From Methanothermobacter tenebrarum (GTDB taxonomy: Archaea > Methanobacteriota > Methanobacteria > Methanobacteriales > DSM-23052), in NCBI RefSeq assembly GCF_003264935.1, contig NZ_QLOE01000005.1, forward strand, positions 44,582 through 108,581: 64,000 nt of DNA, written 5' to 3'. The position numbers and the translations under genes were made by a program. This document shows, one piece after another, positions 28,895-38,765 of the stretch. Numbering within the stretch: the first letter of the stretch is position 1; each line of letters begins with the position of its first letter. Under the pieces are notes generated by a model. The model made no database searches. It was not told the origin of the DNA and saw only the letters and a program-made list of their open reading frames with translations.

Positions 28895-30607
28895 GTGATA
28901 ATGATAGAAAATCTTTCAAAAACTTACAAGTTAGAGACTGGGGAGAAGTTTAAAGCACTAGATAATATTAGCCTAGAAGTCAAGAAGGGCGAGATCCTTG
29001 GGATAATTGGTATGAGTGGAGCGGGTAAAAGCACCCTACTCCGCATACTAAGGGGTGTTGAACCATTCGATCAAGGGACAGTGATACTTGATGATATAAA
29101 AGTAACAGCAGATTCCAATCCATACGATTTCACCAAACTTAAAAGGGCCACTGCGATCCACCTCCAAAGGACTTTCGGATTATGGGCAGAGACAACCATA
29201 GAGAATGTTCTAAGGAAATTTTATGGTGCAAAGTATGGTGACGAGTCGCTCACAGACTTCAAAAGAGCCTATGACGAATTCGGCGAAGAGGCCATGAAAC
29301 TCCTCAAGATTGTGGGACTCGACCACAAGGCGGATCATTTCGCCCCAGTACTCAGTGGCGGGGAGAAACAACGTCTCATAATCGCCAGACAACTCGCCAA
29401 GAAACCGAAGGTCTTATTATTGGATGAGCCGGCTACAATGTCATGTCCAAAAACTAAACAGGAAATATTAGACGCTATAAAGAAGATTAACAGGGAACTT
29501 GGAATCACGGTAGTCCTTGTATCACACTTGCCAGAAGTCCATGAGTACCTAGCAGACAGGCTAATACTCATGGAAGATGGTAAAATAGTGGATGAGGGAG
29601 AACCCAAAAGGATCATAAGAAAATTCCTCAAGGATATAGAGCCCCCAGAGGAAATAAAAGTTAGGGAATGGAATGAGCCAATATTAAAAGTTAGAGATCT
29701 CCGCAAAAAATTCGTATTAATAAAAGGTGGAACAGTACTCGAAATGGAGAACATAAACTTCAACGTGAATCGAGGGGAAATAGTATCCATCATAGGACCC
29801 AGTGGAGCCGGTAAAACAGTACTATTAAGGATGGTCGGTGGATTAGACTATCCAGAAGATGGTAGAGTAGAATTCAAATTAGACAATGAATGGATTGACA
29901 TGCACGAACCAGGCATGAAAAGGATGCGCATACGTAGAAAAATGGGCTTCATGCACCAAGAATTCGCACTAATACACCACGCAACCATCAGAGACCAGAT
30001 AGCGGCGCGACTAGGCGTAAAAGGTGAAAAGGTTGTGGATGAGGCCAAGAAAAGGGCTGAAAGGATGGGTATAAGTGACAAAGTCCTTGACGTCCTCTAT
30101 CAACTAACAGACCTCCCAGAAGAAGAAGCCAAACAAAGACTAGAAAAACTAGGACTATCATCAAAAATCCTAGAGGAACTATTCCCAAAATTCCCAGACA
30201 AAGAAGTTAAAAAGTATGCGAAACCAGTCTTCGAAGCACTAGACCTATCATTAGACATCCTAGACAGAAAATCATATGAACTTTCAGGCGGTCAAAAGGT
30301 GAGGGCGGCCCTAGCACTTGTAATGGCATCACAGCCGGAGGTTTTAATATTAGATGAACCATTCGGGGATCTAGACCCTATAACACTAAGATTAGTCTCA
30401 AATTCCCTTAAGAGGATAAACAGGGAATTCAACACAACAATAATAATGGTAAGCCATCACATCGACTTCATCAAGGAGATAAGTACAAGGGCTGTGATGA
30501 TAGAAGACGGCAAACTGACAATGGATGGAGAACCCGGAAAATTATGTGAAGAATTTATCGAAAAAAGTAAAGCAGAATATCTGCTAAAGGCACAAACACA
30601 CATATAA
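28895..30607 (+). CDS. atwA: Methyl-coenzyme M reductase system component A2
   Basis: 570 residues with two complete ABC-ATPase domains in one chain. Domain 1 (about 1-250) has GMSGAGKSTLL, LSGGEKQRLIIARQLA and LLLDEPATMSCPKTK. Domain 2 (about 265-565) has GPSGAGKTVLL, LSGGQKVRAALALVMA and LILDEPFGDLD. There is no membrane domain. The sequence matches component A2, which drives ATP-dependent reductive activation of methyl-CoM reductase. Two overlapping AAGGTGAT sites precede GTG 28895 and ATG 28901; either could be the start. A flavin reductase and a universal stress protein follow, which suggests a redox or activation unit. Confidence 0.9.
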   Translation: MIMIENLSKTYKLETGEKFKALDNISLEVKKGEILGIIGMSGAGKSTLLRILRGVEPFDQGTVILDDIKVTADSNPYDFTKLKRATAIHLQRTFGLWAETTIENVLRKFYGAKYGDESLTDFKRAYDEFGEEAMKLLKIVGLDHKADHFAPVLSGGEKQRLIIARQLAKKPKVLLLDEPATMSCPKTKQEILDAIKKINRELGITVVLVSHLPEVHEYLADRLILMEDGKIVDEGEPKRIIRKFLKDIEPPEEIKVREWNEPILKVRDLRKKFVLIKGGTVLEMENINFNVNRGEIVSIIGPSGAGKTVLLRMVGGLDYPEDGRVEFKLDNEWIDMHEPGMKRMRIRRKMGFMHQEFALIHHATIRDQIAARLGVKGEKVVDEAKKRAERMGISDKVLDVLYQLTDLPEEEAKQRLEKLGLSSKILEELFPKFPDKEVKKYAKPVFEALDLSLDILDRKSYELSGGQKVRAALALVMASQPEVLILDEPFGDLDPITLRLVSNSLKRINREFNTTIIMVSHHIDFIKEISTRAVMIEDGKLTMDGEPGKLCEEFIEKSKAEYLLKAQTHI

Positions 30608-30619
30608 GGGGGGTTTACA

Positions 30620-31171
30620 TTGGAATTTACCGATTTCCCTATAAAAGATTCTTACAGGCTACTAGCACCACGGCCCACAGTTATAATAACAACAGTCAAC
30701 AAAAAAGGGGAGATAAACGCGGCCCCATTCTCTTTTGTAATGCCAATATCCATGGACCCGCCAATTATAGCATTCGCTTCAATGCCAGAACATCACACTT
30801 CCAAGAATGTTGAAGAGACTGGAGAATTTGTGGTAAACCTCACAGGCCTCAACATATTAGAGAAGATGTGGATAACAGGAAAAAACATACCATATGGTGA
30901 AAACGAACTTGAGAGGGCAGGGCTAGATTGGATACCGTCAGTTAAAGTTTCGCCTCCACGCATTAAAGAAGCAGCAGCCCACCTAGAATGTGAACTATTA
31001 AGGATGAATGAAATAGGAGACCATAACCTCTATACAGGGTCGGTGGTCCATGCAAGCATAAAAGAGGGTTCAATAAAAGAAGGTTTACTCCATGTGGAAG
31101 AGGTTAAACCTATACTCCATGTAGGGGGCAACAAGTTCGTAATAGGCGATAGGGTGAAATTCGTCAAATAG
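30620..31171 (+). CDS. Flavin reductase/flavoredoxin family protein
   Basis: 183 residues from TTG 30620 behind GGGGGGT. It is an FMN-binding split barrel: [41 protein letters not shown], then [16 protein letters not shown], typical of flavoredoxin-like proteins. It binds FMN and acts as an electron carrier or reductase. It is 12 bases after atwA, so it may supply low-potential electrons for methyl-CoM reductase activation; that is inference from position. Confidence 0.85.
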   Translation: MEFTDFPIKDSYRLLAPRPTVIITTVNKKGEINAAPFSFVMPISMDPPIIAFASMPEHHTSKNVEETGEFVVNLTGLNILEKMWITGKNIPYGENELERAGLDWIPSVKVSPPRIKEAAAHLECELLRMNEIGDHNLYTGSVVHASIKEGSIKEGLLHVEEVKPILHVGGNKFVIGDRVKFVK

Positions 31172-31180
31172 GGGTCTAAA

Positions 31181-31573
31181 ATGTTTAAACGTATAATGGT
31201 GCCGACCGACGGTTCAGAACAGGCCCAGAAGGCCGAGGATATCGCCATAGAACTTGCAGAAAAACTAGGTGCTAGGGTGGTAGCAGTCCATATCATGGAT
31301 GAAAAACTCATCTACCCATTTGAAGTCTTGGAAGAAGAAGGAAAAAGCATATTGGCGAAAGTACAAGAAAAGGGGAAAAAAAGGGGCGTCCAGATAGATG
31401 AAATCCTAATATACGGAAACCCGATCCATGACATGAAAAAGATCGCTGAAAGAAGCAAAGCCGACCTCATAATAATGGGCCATGGGAAAAGTGGCTTTGA
31501 AAAGTTTTTGATGGGGAGTGTGGCGGAGAGCACCCTAAAAAATGTTAAGATACCGGTCCTAATAGTCAAATAG
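31181..31573 (+). CDS. Universal stress protein UspA family
   Basis: 130 residues, single domain: FKRIMVPTDGSEQAQKAEDIAIELA at the N-terminus and the ATP-binding loop IIMGHGKSGFEKFLMGSVAESTLKN at the C-terminus (G-x2-G-x9-G-S/T). It binds ATP in the cytoplasm. Nine bases after the flavin reductase gene, so it is the third gene of the atwA unit. Confidence 0.9.
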   Translation: MFKRIMVPTDGSEQAQKAEDIAIELAEKLGARVVAVHIMDEKLIYPFEVLEEEGKSILAKVQEKGKKRGVQIDEILIYGNPIHDMKKIAERSKADLIIMGHGKSGFEKFLMGSVAESTLKNVKIPVLIVK

Positions 31574-31651
31574 CACAAAATTGAAAGGGTGAAAGTGAAG
31601 AGGATTTTACGTCAACTAAAAATATTAAAAGTTTACATATAAGATAATTAT

Positions 31652-34600
31652 ATGGTACATATCTTCCTTGTAAGTGAAGATCACAATCTTAAAGAACTTA
31701 TAAAATTTTGTGGATATGATCCCATCCTAGTATATAGTGAGGAGGATATTCTCAAAGCCGAATCAGAAGCTGGACTTATTATAATTGACACATCAAAACC
31801 CACAATAAACAAGATAAAAGCAATCAAACTAGGAAAAAAAGCCAATCTACCCATCATACTAGTCACAGAAATTCTAGATGAGACAACAACACAAGGCCTA
31901 AAGGTGGCTGCACGCCTCAAAAGACCAATAAATCCACAGAAACTCATAAAAGTTATAAAAACTAGCCTCTACAAGTATAAAATGAAAAGACTATTTCTAG
32001 ATAACGAACAGGTATACCAGCAGATGATTAACACAAGCCTAGAGGGCTTCTGCATTTTCGACAATTCTGGGGACATAATATATTGTAACAAGCAACTGGG
32101 GAAATTTTTAGAATGTCAAACTAGCGAACTTATAGGAAAGAATATCTTAGAAATTGCACACCCCAATGATAAGGTGATTGCCAAAAGAATACTCGACCTC
32201 TGCAGCAAGGGGATGCGGGGAAAACAGGAAATACGCTTCATCAAAAGCAATGGGGAACCACGCTGGTTATTATTTTCTGCAACCCCAATAATAGAAGATT
32301 CTGCCTTCAAAGGCGGATTCTGCATGTTAACAGATATAAAAGGACAGAAAATACTCGAAGAAGAACTTATAAAGACCAATAAGTTCCTCACAATCCTAAA
32401 CAAGGTTAACAATTCCATCATAAAATCCGAGAACATAGAAGAGATGATCCAAAAAATATGCAATATACTCGCCGAACACAGACCATACAAGTATATCGGC
32501 GTATTAGACAAAGATTATAAACCAATCCACGAGATAGGGGAAAGACCCGCCAAATTTGAAAACATCCTAGAATTACGTGTAAAGGATAAACTATGGGGTC
32601 TGCTCAGCATAAAAGGAGACCTTGAACTTGATGAATTAGCCATCCTCGAGGAGATAGCATCCACACTCTCATTCGCAATAGAAAAAATGCTATCCGAGAA
32701 AAGATTAAGAGAAAAAGAATTTAAATATAAGGAACTTTTCGAAAGTGCAGGTGACGCGCTCTTCATCATGGAAAAAAACACCATAATAGATTGTAACAAG
32801 AAAGCTCTCGAACTTTTCCAGGCAAAACCTGAGGATATAATAGGTAAACATCCTTGGGAATTATCGACAAAGTACCAGGAAGATGGTGAAAAATCAGAGA
32901 TCAAAGCCAAAAAGTTAATAGAGGAGACCATCAGAGAAGGTGAAAAACAATTCAGGTGGATTCACAAAAAAAAAGACTGGAGAGCCATTTTATGTCCATG
33001 TATCTCTAACCTACCATCCCCACACAGGTGAAATCATAGCAGCCACACGTGACATAACAGGCCAAGTAGAGACAGAAAAGCTTTTAAAGGCAGAGCACCG
33101 GAAATTCAAGGATCTTATAGACTCATTACCCGATGCAGTTTTTGCCGTGGATAAAAAAGGACGCATCATAGCATGGAACAAGGAGACAGAGAAGATGACA
33201 GGAACCCCAGCAGATGAGATGCTAGGAAGAGACGGCCAAGCCTACAGCATACCATTCCATGGAAAACCCAGACCAGCACTCCTAGATTTACTATTCCATG
33301 ATATGCCAGAGATCGAAAAACTTTATGAAAATGTTAGACGCGAAGACCATAACATCTACGGGGAAATTTACCTTCCAAACATCTACAATGGACGCGGAGG
33401 CCACCTACAACTTAAAGTATCCCCATTATATGATAATAAAGGGGATATTATAGGGGCTATTGAAATCATAAGGGATATAAGCCCCCTCAAAATCACAGAG
33501 AAAAAATTAAAAGCAGAACTGATGATCACAAGTACCCTGAGTAGATTATACCCTATTATGGTATCGCCAAAAGCGACAGAAAAGATTATAGCCAATAAAA
33601 TACTCACAGAACTTCTAAAAATCACAAAAAGCAGTGGAGGGTTCATCACATTCCATGACAAAATCCTCGCATCCAAAGGAAAATATACAAACCCAGAATC
33701 CACACCAATCATTATAGGAGACGAACTAATCGGCCGAATCAGCCTAGAAAAGGATGAAGGCTTTAATGAATTCGATATTAAAGTTATTAAGAGGTTTGCT
33801 CAATATCTCGGACTTGCACTTCACCGCATAGAATACGAAAAAAGGCTTATAAAACACCAAGCAAGGTTGAAGATACTTAACAAGGTATTGAAGGCATCAA
33901 AGACGGATAAAAGATAAAATAGAAAGTTTCCTTAAAAGAATACTTGATATCATAATAGATGATCTAAAATTTGAAAATGGGAGCATCATAGTTAATGGGA
34001 AAATAATATACAAGAGAGGATCCATCATACCAGAAAAGAGGATCCCAGAAGATACCACCCTTAAAAGGGAGGGTGAAAAGAGAATCCTCAGGATACCTTT
34101 AAGGTTCCAAGGGAGCGCATTTGGTGTGATAGAAGCCTATAGTACCAAGAAAGTGCCTAAAATGGAATTTATCAGATTATTTGCTGATGAGATAAATGAG
34201 GCTATTTCGAAGATAATAACCCAGATGAACCTCCAGCAGTCACTCCATGAAAAGGAGGCTCTGCTAAGGGAAGTTCACCATCGCGTGAAAAATAACCTAC
34301 AAATCATATCAAGTCTATTATCATTGCAAGCAAAATATTGTGGAAGTGAAGAAGTGAAAAATATCCTATCAGACAGCCAAGCAAGGATAAAATCCCTCGC
34401 ACTAGTACATGAGAAACTCTACAAGACAGAAACCATCACCAATATAAGCTCCAAAGACTACCTAGAAAGTCTTGCCCGAGACCTTATAAACTTCCAAGCC
34501 CCAAGGCCAATAAAAATACGCCTAGAAACTGATATAGATGATATACCCCTTGAAATGGACAAGTGCATACCCCTTGGACTCATAACAAACGAACTTATAA

Positions 34601-34845
34601 TGAACTCCATGAAACATGCTTTCCCAGAAAAAGAGGGGATAATAAGCGTGAAATTTAAATGCCGAGAAGATAAATGCAACCTTGAAATATCAGATAATGG
34701 TAAGGGCCTCCCGGAAGATTTTGACATTGAAAAGGTATCATCCCTTGGCTTGCAGCTCGTCATAGGCCTTGTAAGACAATTGGATGGAGAATTCAAGATA
34801 GAATCAGATGGTGGGACATCATTCACTATGAACTTCCCACTCTAG
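31652..34845 (+). pseudogene. PAS/GAF sensor histidine kinase, broken by two frameshifts
   Basis: Reading in three frames gives one protein of about 1060 residues. In order: a degenerate receiver-like N-terminus (1-115, LIIIDTSKP at the phospho-Asp position), PAS (about 125-245), GAF-like region (about 250-350), two PAS domains (PAS 2 spans the first break), a second GAF-like region, then a HisKA_2 dimerisation domain with [19 protein letters not shown] and an HATPase with [12 protein letters not shown] and DNGKGLP. Break 1: A9 at 32966-32974, where eight A would restore WIHKKKTGEPFY. Break 2: tandem GATAAAA copies at 33906-33919, where one copy restores SKTDKIESFL. The segment 34126-34845 keeps an open kinase frame. 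ATG 31652 has a TATA-like CATATAAG about 22 bases upstream, so it may be leaderless. Confidence 0.85.
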
Positions 34846-36083
34846 CCTCCCCTTAGAGTTTCTAAGAGTATGCTCTTTTCAATTCTTGTGATGAAAACTC
34901 TCATCTTTAAGAGTTGATCAGGGTTTGTTGATATGCCATCCACGCCCATTCTTATAAGTTTTTCCACAATATTATAATCTGTTGCTGCATACCCGGCTAT
35001 ACACGTTTTTATTCCCTCCCTAGAACATACTCTGATAATATTATCTACGAGTCCAAGAAGAGCTGGATGGGTTAAATCGAATAGTTTCGCAACCCTCACA
35101 CCCCTCCTGTCCACTGCTAGGGTGCACATGGCAAGATCGCTCATCCCAATGGATACAAAATCAAGACCATAATCTATGAATTCTCTAATTTGTAAGGCGG
35201 CTGATGGCGTTTCCACTGATAATCCAACTTCAAGGTCGCGGTGAGGTTTCAAACCACACTCTTCTAATATTCTCTTAGCGGACAAGTATTCGCTCCCATC
35301 CCTTACAAAGGGGAACTTGAGGCCGAGGTTGGAATATCCATCATCTATAAGCTCTTTTATCGCCCTGAATTCTGCCTTTAGCACTTCAACGTCCCTAAGA
35401 TCCTTGTAGATGCCCCTGAAGCCCAATAGTGGGTTTGGTTCTTCTGGTTCCACATCCCCCCCTTGAAGGTTCCTCAACTCATCAGTAGGGATGTCAAATG
35501 TCCTAAACCATACAGGTTTAGGATAAAAGGATTCAAGGACGAACTCAAGACCCTTTTTCAGAACATCAGTTAACCTGCCCTCCTCTAGGAGCCTATAAGG
35601 GTGTTTACCTGTTTCTATAACCATATGTTCTATTCTAACAGATCCTATACCATCAGCATAATCTGCTATCCTATCCGCGATTGATGGTATGTTCAGGTTC
35701 GTCATTAGCGTTGTCGCAGTATCCTCAAGAGGCAGCTCCTCTATAATTTCTTCCCATTCCATCACACCCTCATAAATGTTACCGGTTTTGCCATCAACTG
35801 TAACCACCATATCATCCTCTAGGATCTGGGTGGCTTTCTCGGTCCCTACTACACATGGTATTTTCAATTCTCGGAGTGTGATGGCAACATGACTTGTGAG
35901 GCCACCATAGTCTGTCACAACCGCGCCTACTCTTTTTAGTTGGGGGAGCATGTCCCTTGATACCCTTGGCGTTACTATGATCTCCCCGCCCTCAATAGAC
36001 ATCATATCCTTGAAGGATTCTATCTTTTTCACTCGTCCGCTTCTAATATAAGGGCTGGCCCCTATACCTTTGATGAGTTCCAT
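34842..36083 (-). CDS. PEP-utilising-enzyme family protein lacking the ATP-grasp domain
   Basis: 413 residues. The N-terminal part (1-115) is the swivelling phosphohistidine domain with the GGLTSHVAI motif and its His. The rest (about 130-410) is the PEP-binding TIM barrel ([32 protein letters not shown]). The N-terminal ATP-binding domain of PEP synthase and PPDK is missing. Barrel motifs are altered: the usual GSNDLTQ reads GMSDLAM, and the family ICGQ catalytic Cys region reads CIAGYAATD, with Ala in the Cys place. It may be a regulatory or partner protein, or use another phosphodonor. Stop codons overlap those of the histidine kinase on the other strand. Confidence 0.8.
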   Translation of the reverse strand: MELIKGIGASPYIRSGRVKKIESFKDMMSIEGGEIIVTPRVSRDMLPQLKRVGAVVTDYGGLTSHVAITLRELKIPCVVGTEKATQILEDDMVVTVDGKTGNIYEGVMEWEEIIEELPLEDTATTLMTNLNIPSIADRIADYADGIGSVRIEHMVIETGKHPYRLLEEGRLTDVLKKGLEFVLESFYPKPVWFRTFDIPTDELRNLQGGDVEPEEPNPLLGFRGIYKDLRDVEVLKAEFRAIKELIDDGYSNLGLKFPFVRDGSEYLSAKRILEECGLKPHRDLEVGLSVETPSAALQIREFIDYGLDFVSIGMSDLAMCTLAVDRRGVRVAKLFDLTHPALLGLVDNIIRVCSREGIKTCIAGYAATDYNIVEKLIRMGVDGISTNPDQLLKMRVFITRIEKSILLETLRGG

Positions 36084-36121
36084 ATTTTTATCTTTGTAAA
36101 TTCTGATAAAAAAGAGTATTG

Positions 36122-36982
36122 TTAATATTCGATGTAGTGGAATCTCTTCTCGATTAGGAAGACTATGAAGAATCCGATGATGGCTATTATAACTGCGAAG
36201 ATCAAGGAGGGCGTGGATTGTATGATGGACATTTTACTATATGGGAGTCTCAAGGTTCCTATCATTAAGCCCACAAGGAATGCCATTGTCACAGCTTCAT
36301 GATTTTTGAGAAGATAATCAAGGAACTTGGAAAAGCTTAGGATCCCTATGGCCGCGCCTCCGATGAATGTTATAATATCTGGGATTGAGAACTTGGCAAG
36401 GGCTTTGAGCATGTACTCATATTGGTTAAGGAGTAATAACATGAACGCTCCTGAAATCCCTGGTAGTATCATTGCACATATGGCGATAGCCCCTGACATG
36501 AATATTATGGGCAGGCTATGGTTTGCTTGGATGGGGTTTAAACCCACGAAGAAAAAGGCGAAAAGGAACCCTATAATAGCCGAGATGAGATTTTTTAATG
36601 AAAAACCGTCTATCCTATTGAAGACTAAGTAAGCTGAGGCTAATATGAGCCCCAGGAAGAATGAATAAGTGTATGCCATATAATAGGTTATGAGGAAAGA
36701 TATAATCCTTGATATTGTTAAAATGGCTGTTCCTATCCCGAGAAGTAGTGGTATGAATAATTCGAAGTCTATTTCTTCTTTAGCCAATTTTATGGAAGAT
36801 TTGAAGTCGGCTCTGAGGAGGGGTTTTAGGAATCTGAATCTGATTTTACTTATAGCATGGACTAATCTTTCATATATTCCTGTTATAAGTGCCATTGTCC
36901 CCCCTGAAACTCCAGGGATCGTATCAGCCGTGCCCATGAGGAAACCCCTTAAGAATATTGCGATGAAACTTGCAATCCTCAT
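36122..36982 (-). CDS. DUF368 membrane protein (polyprenyl-phosphate transporter family)
   Basis: 286 residues with seven or eight hydrophobic segments. The conserved DUF368 start is GFLMGTADTIPGVSGGTMALITGIYE, repeated in the middle as CAMILPGISGAFMLLLLNQYE, showing the internal inverted-repeat fold. Bacterial DUF368 members (PopT) have been shown to recycle undecaprenyl phosphate across the membrane, so here it may recycle the lipid carrier of pseudomurein or glycan synthesis. The start has GAGGT at good spacing. Confidence 0.88.
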   Translation of the reverse strand: MRIASFIAIFLRGFLMGTADTIPGVSGGTMALITGIYERLVHAISKIRFRFLKPLLRADFKSSIKLAKEEIDFELFIPLLLGIGTAILTISRIISFLITYYMAYTYSFFLGLILASAYLVFNRIDGFSLKNLISAIIGFLFAFFFVGLNPIQANHSLPIIFMSGAIAICAMILPGISGAFMLLLLNQYEYMLKALAKFSIPDIITFIGGAAIGILSFSKFLDYLLKNHEAVTMAFLVGLMIGTLRLPYSKMSIIQSTPSLIFAVIIAIIGFFIVFLIEKRFHYIEY

Positions 36983-37086
36983 ATTCCGACCTCTTCACGT
37001 TTTATAAGATTACACACTAAATAATAATCTGTGTGGGGGGGTAAACTGCAACGTTTTTACAATAATCCTCCACATGATATATACTT

Positions 37087-38286
37087 TTATACGATCCTTT
37101 CGGCTTCAAGGAACTTTTCACCTGCAATTTTAACCGTCAAAGCGCCAAGGGGTGCTGTGAATATTATTGATAGTACAGCCATGGCTAATATCAATTCTCC
37201 ATGGGCCACCCCTAAAGATAATGGTATTGCACCTATGGCGGCTTGTACTGTCGCCTTTGGTATATATGCGAATATGCAGAATATCCTTTCTTTTAAATTT
37301 AATTGTGTGCCTAAAAGTGATATGTAGACGCCAAGGCTCCTAGCTAAAAGTCCTAGGATGATAATCACGACCCCTATAAAACCGGCCTTTAAAAGAAGGT
37401 TGAGGTCGACTTGCGCGCCTACAAGGACAAATAGGAGTATCTCTGCGAATATCCATATTTTATTAAATTTCTTTGACAATTTTAATCCCACTTCAGGCAT
37501 TTTCTCCAATATTACAAGGCCTATGACCATGACACCTATGAGTGCTGCGATAGGAATGTATGAATTGAGAATGTCCCCCATATTCTTGAAGAGAATTGCT
37601 GTCGCGAGGACTATGAGGGTCTTTTCACTATCTCTCATCTTAAATCTTTTGAAAACTTGGATAAGGAAAAAACCTATGGCAGCTCCTCCCAGTATACCTA
37701 AAAGTATGGATAAGGGTACTCCCAAAATCTCCTTCACAATATTTATCTCCTTTCCAGTGTAGATTCCAAGGAATATTGAAAATATTGTTATTGAAATCAC
37801 ATCATCTATTGAGGCTCCTGTGAGGATTAAGGTTGGTATGCCCTTAGCTGTTCCCATCCGCCGTTCAATGAATGATAACATTTGGGGGACTATAACTGCA
37901 GGTGAGACAGCTGCTATGACAAATCCAAGTATACCAGCTTCTATTAAGGGCAAACCCAGTAGGAGAGAAGCTATTATCATTATGGTAAAGCCTTCAATGC
38001 AATCAGGGATGAAGCTCATCTTAACTGCGGCCATGCCAGCTTTTCTAAGACTTTCAATGTTTATACCGAAACCAGCTCTTAACAGGATTATTATGAGGGC
38101 TATGATCCTAAGGTCGCCTGAAATGGCTAATATATCCTTTGAGATGAGATTCAAGCCATGGGGGCCTAGTAACATGCCAAGAATGAGTATTCCTAAAAGT
38201 CCCGGTAATTTGATTTTTTCGAATATTCTGCCTAAAAGAAGTCCTAGAATGATAATAATAGCTATACTAAATGCAACATACTCCAT
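37087..38286 (-). CDS. Cation:proton antiporter, CPA2/KefB type
   Basis: 399 residues from ATG 38286, nine bases after GGAGGGG; longer starts would include that site in the coding region. About 12 membrane helices. Family stretches: KIKLPGLLGILILGMLLGPHGLN, LRAGFGIN, ASIDDVISITIFSIFLG (conserved Asp-Asp of the ion site) and a C-terminal PKATVQAAIGAIPL. No C-terminal TrkA-N nucleotide-binding domain is present. It probably exchanges Na+ or K+ for protons. Confidence 0.87.
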   Translation of the reverse strand: MEYVAFSIAIIIILGLLLGRIFEKIKLPGLLGILILGMLLGPHGLNLISKDILAISGDLRIIALIIILLRAGFGINIESLRKAGMAAVKMSFIPDCIEGFTIMIIASLLLGLPLIEAGILGFVIAAVSPAVIVPQMLSFIERRMGTAKGIPTLILTGASIDDVISITIFSIFLGIYTGKEINIVKEILGVPLSILLGILGGAAIGFFLIQVFKRFKMRDSEKTLIVLATAILFKNMGDILNSYIPIAALIGVMVIGLVILEKMPEVGLKLSKKFNKIWIFAEILLFVLVGAQVDLNLLLKAGFIGVVIIILGLLARSLGVYISLLGTQLNLKERIFCIFAYIPKATVQAAIGAIPLSLGVAHGELILAMAVLSIIFTAPLGALTVKIAGEKFLEAERIV

Positions 38287-38468
38287 TTGTAGAATCCCCT
38301 CCATGCTCTCTTTTTTGAAAGCAGGAGTCATCAGCTGAAAAAATAGCAGTTAAAGGTGGACTCCATCACCCTTCCTATTGGCATCACATCTTCTATCATA
38401 GTATATAAAGTTTATGGATGGCATCCCCCCAATGGGATGGTGGAAAAATTTTGTTGTGTGTGGGAACA

Positions 38469-38494
38469 TTTAAATAGGATTTAGGTTCACCTAA
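38469..38494 (+). promoter_or_regulatory. feoAB promoter with DtxR-type iron-repressor palindrome
   Basis: TATA-like TTTAAATA at 38469-38476, then TTAGGTTCACCTAA at 38481-38494. This is a perfect dyad (TTAGGT-TC-ACCTAA) placed between the TATA box and the expected start site near 38498. It matches the half-site style of DtxR/IdeR/MDR1 metal-dependent repressors. It sits just upstream of feoA, so iron repression of ferrous uptake is the natural reading. No dtxR gene is in the window. Confidence 0.75.
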
Positions 38495-38510
38495 TATTCG
38501 AGGTTGTGTG

Positions 38511-38765
38511 ATGATCACCCTAAAAAACCTTAAAACAGGAAAAAATGCCATAGTACGTGAGATAACAGGGGGGATCGGCCTAAAAAGGCGGCTAGAATCC
38601 CTTAATATAAGGGTTGGGAAGAAGATCCGGAAAGTATCAACTTTACCATTCCGCGGTCCTATAATCATCGAAGTTGACAATTGCAAGATAGCCATAGGCA
38701 GGGGCATGGCAGGTAAGATCCTAGTGGAGGTAATAGATGAAAATACTCCTCATGGGAAACCCTAA
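38511..38765 (+). CDS. feoA: Ferrous iron transport protein A
   Basis: 84 residues from ATG 38511 (GAGGTTGTGTG just upstream). It has an SH3-like fold: LKNLKTGKNAIVREITGG, LKRRLESLNIRVGKKIRKVS and GPIIIEVDNCKIAIGRGMAGKILV, typical of FeoA. It modulates the FeoB G-domain. The end overlaps feoB by 29 bases. Confidence 0.93.
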   Translation: MITLKNLKTGKNAIVREITGGIGLKRRLESLNIRVGKKIRKVSTLPFRGPIIIEVDNCKIAIGRGMAGKILVEVIDENTPHGKP

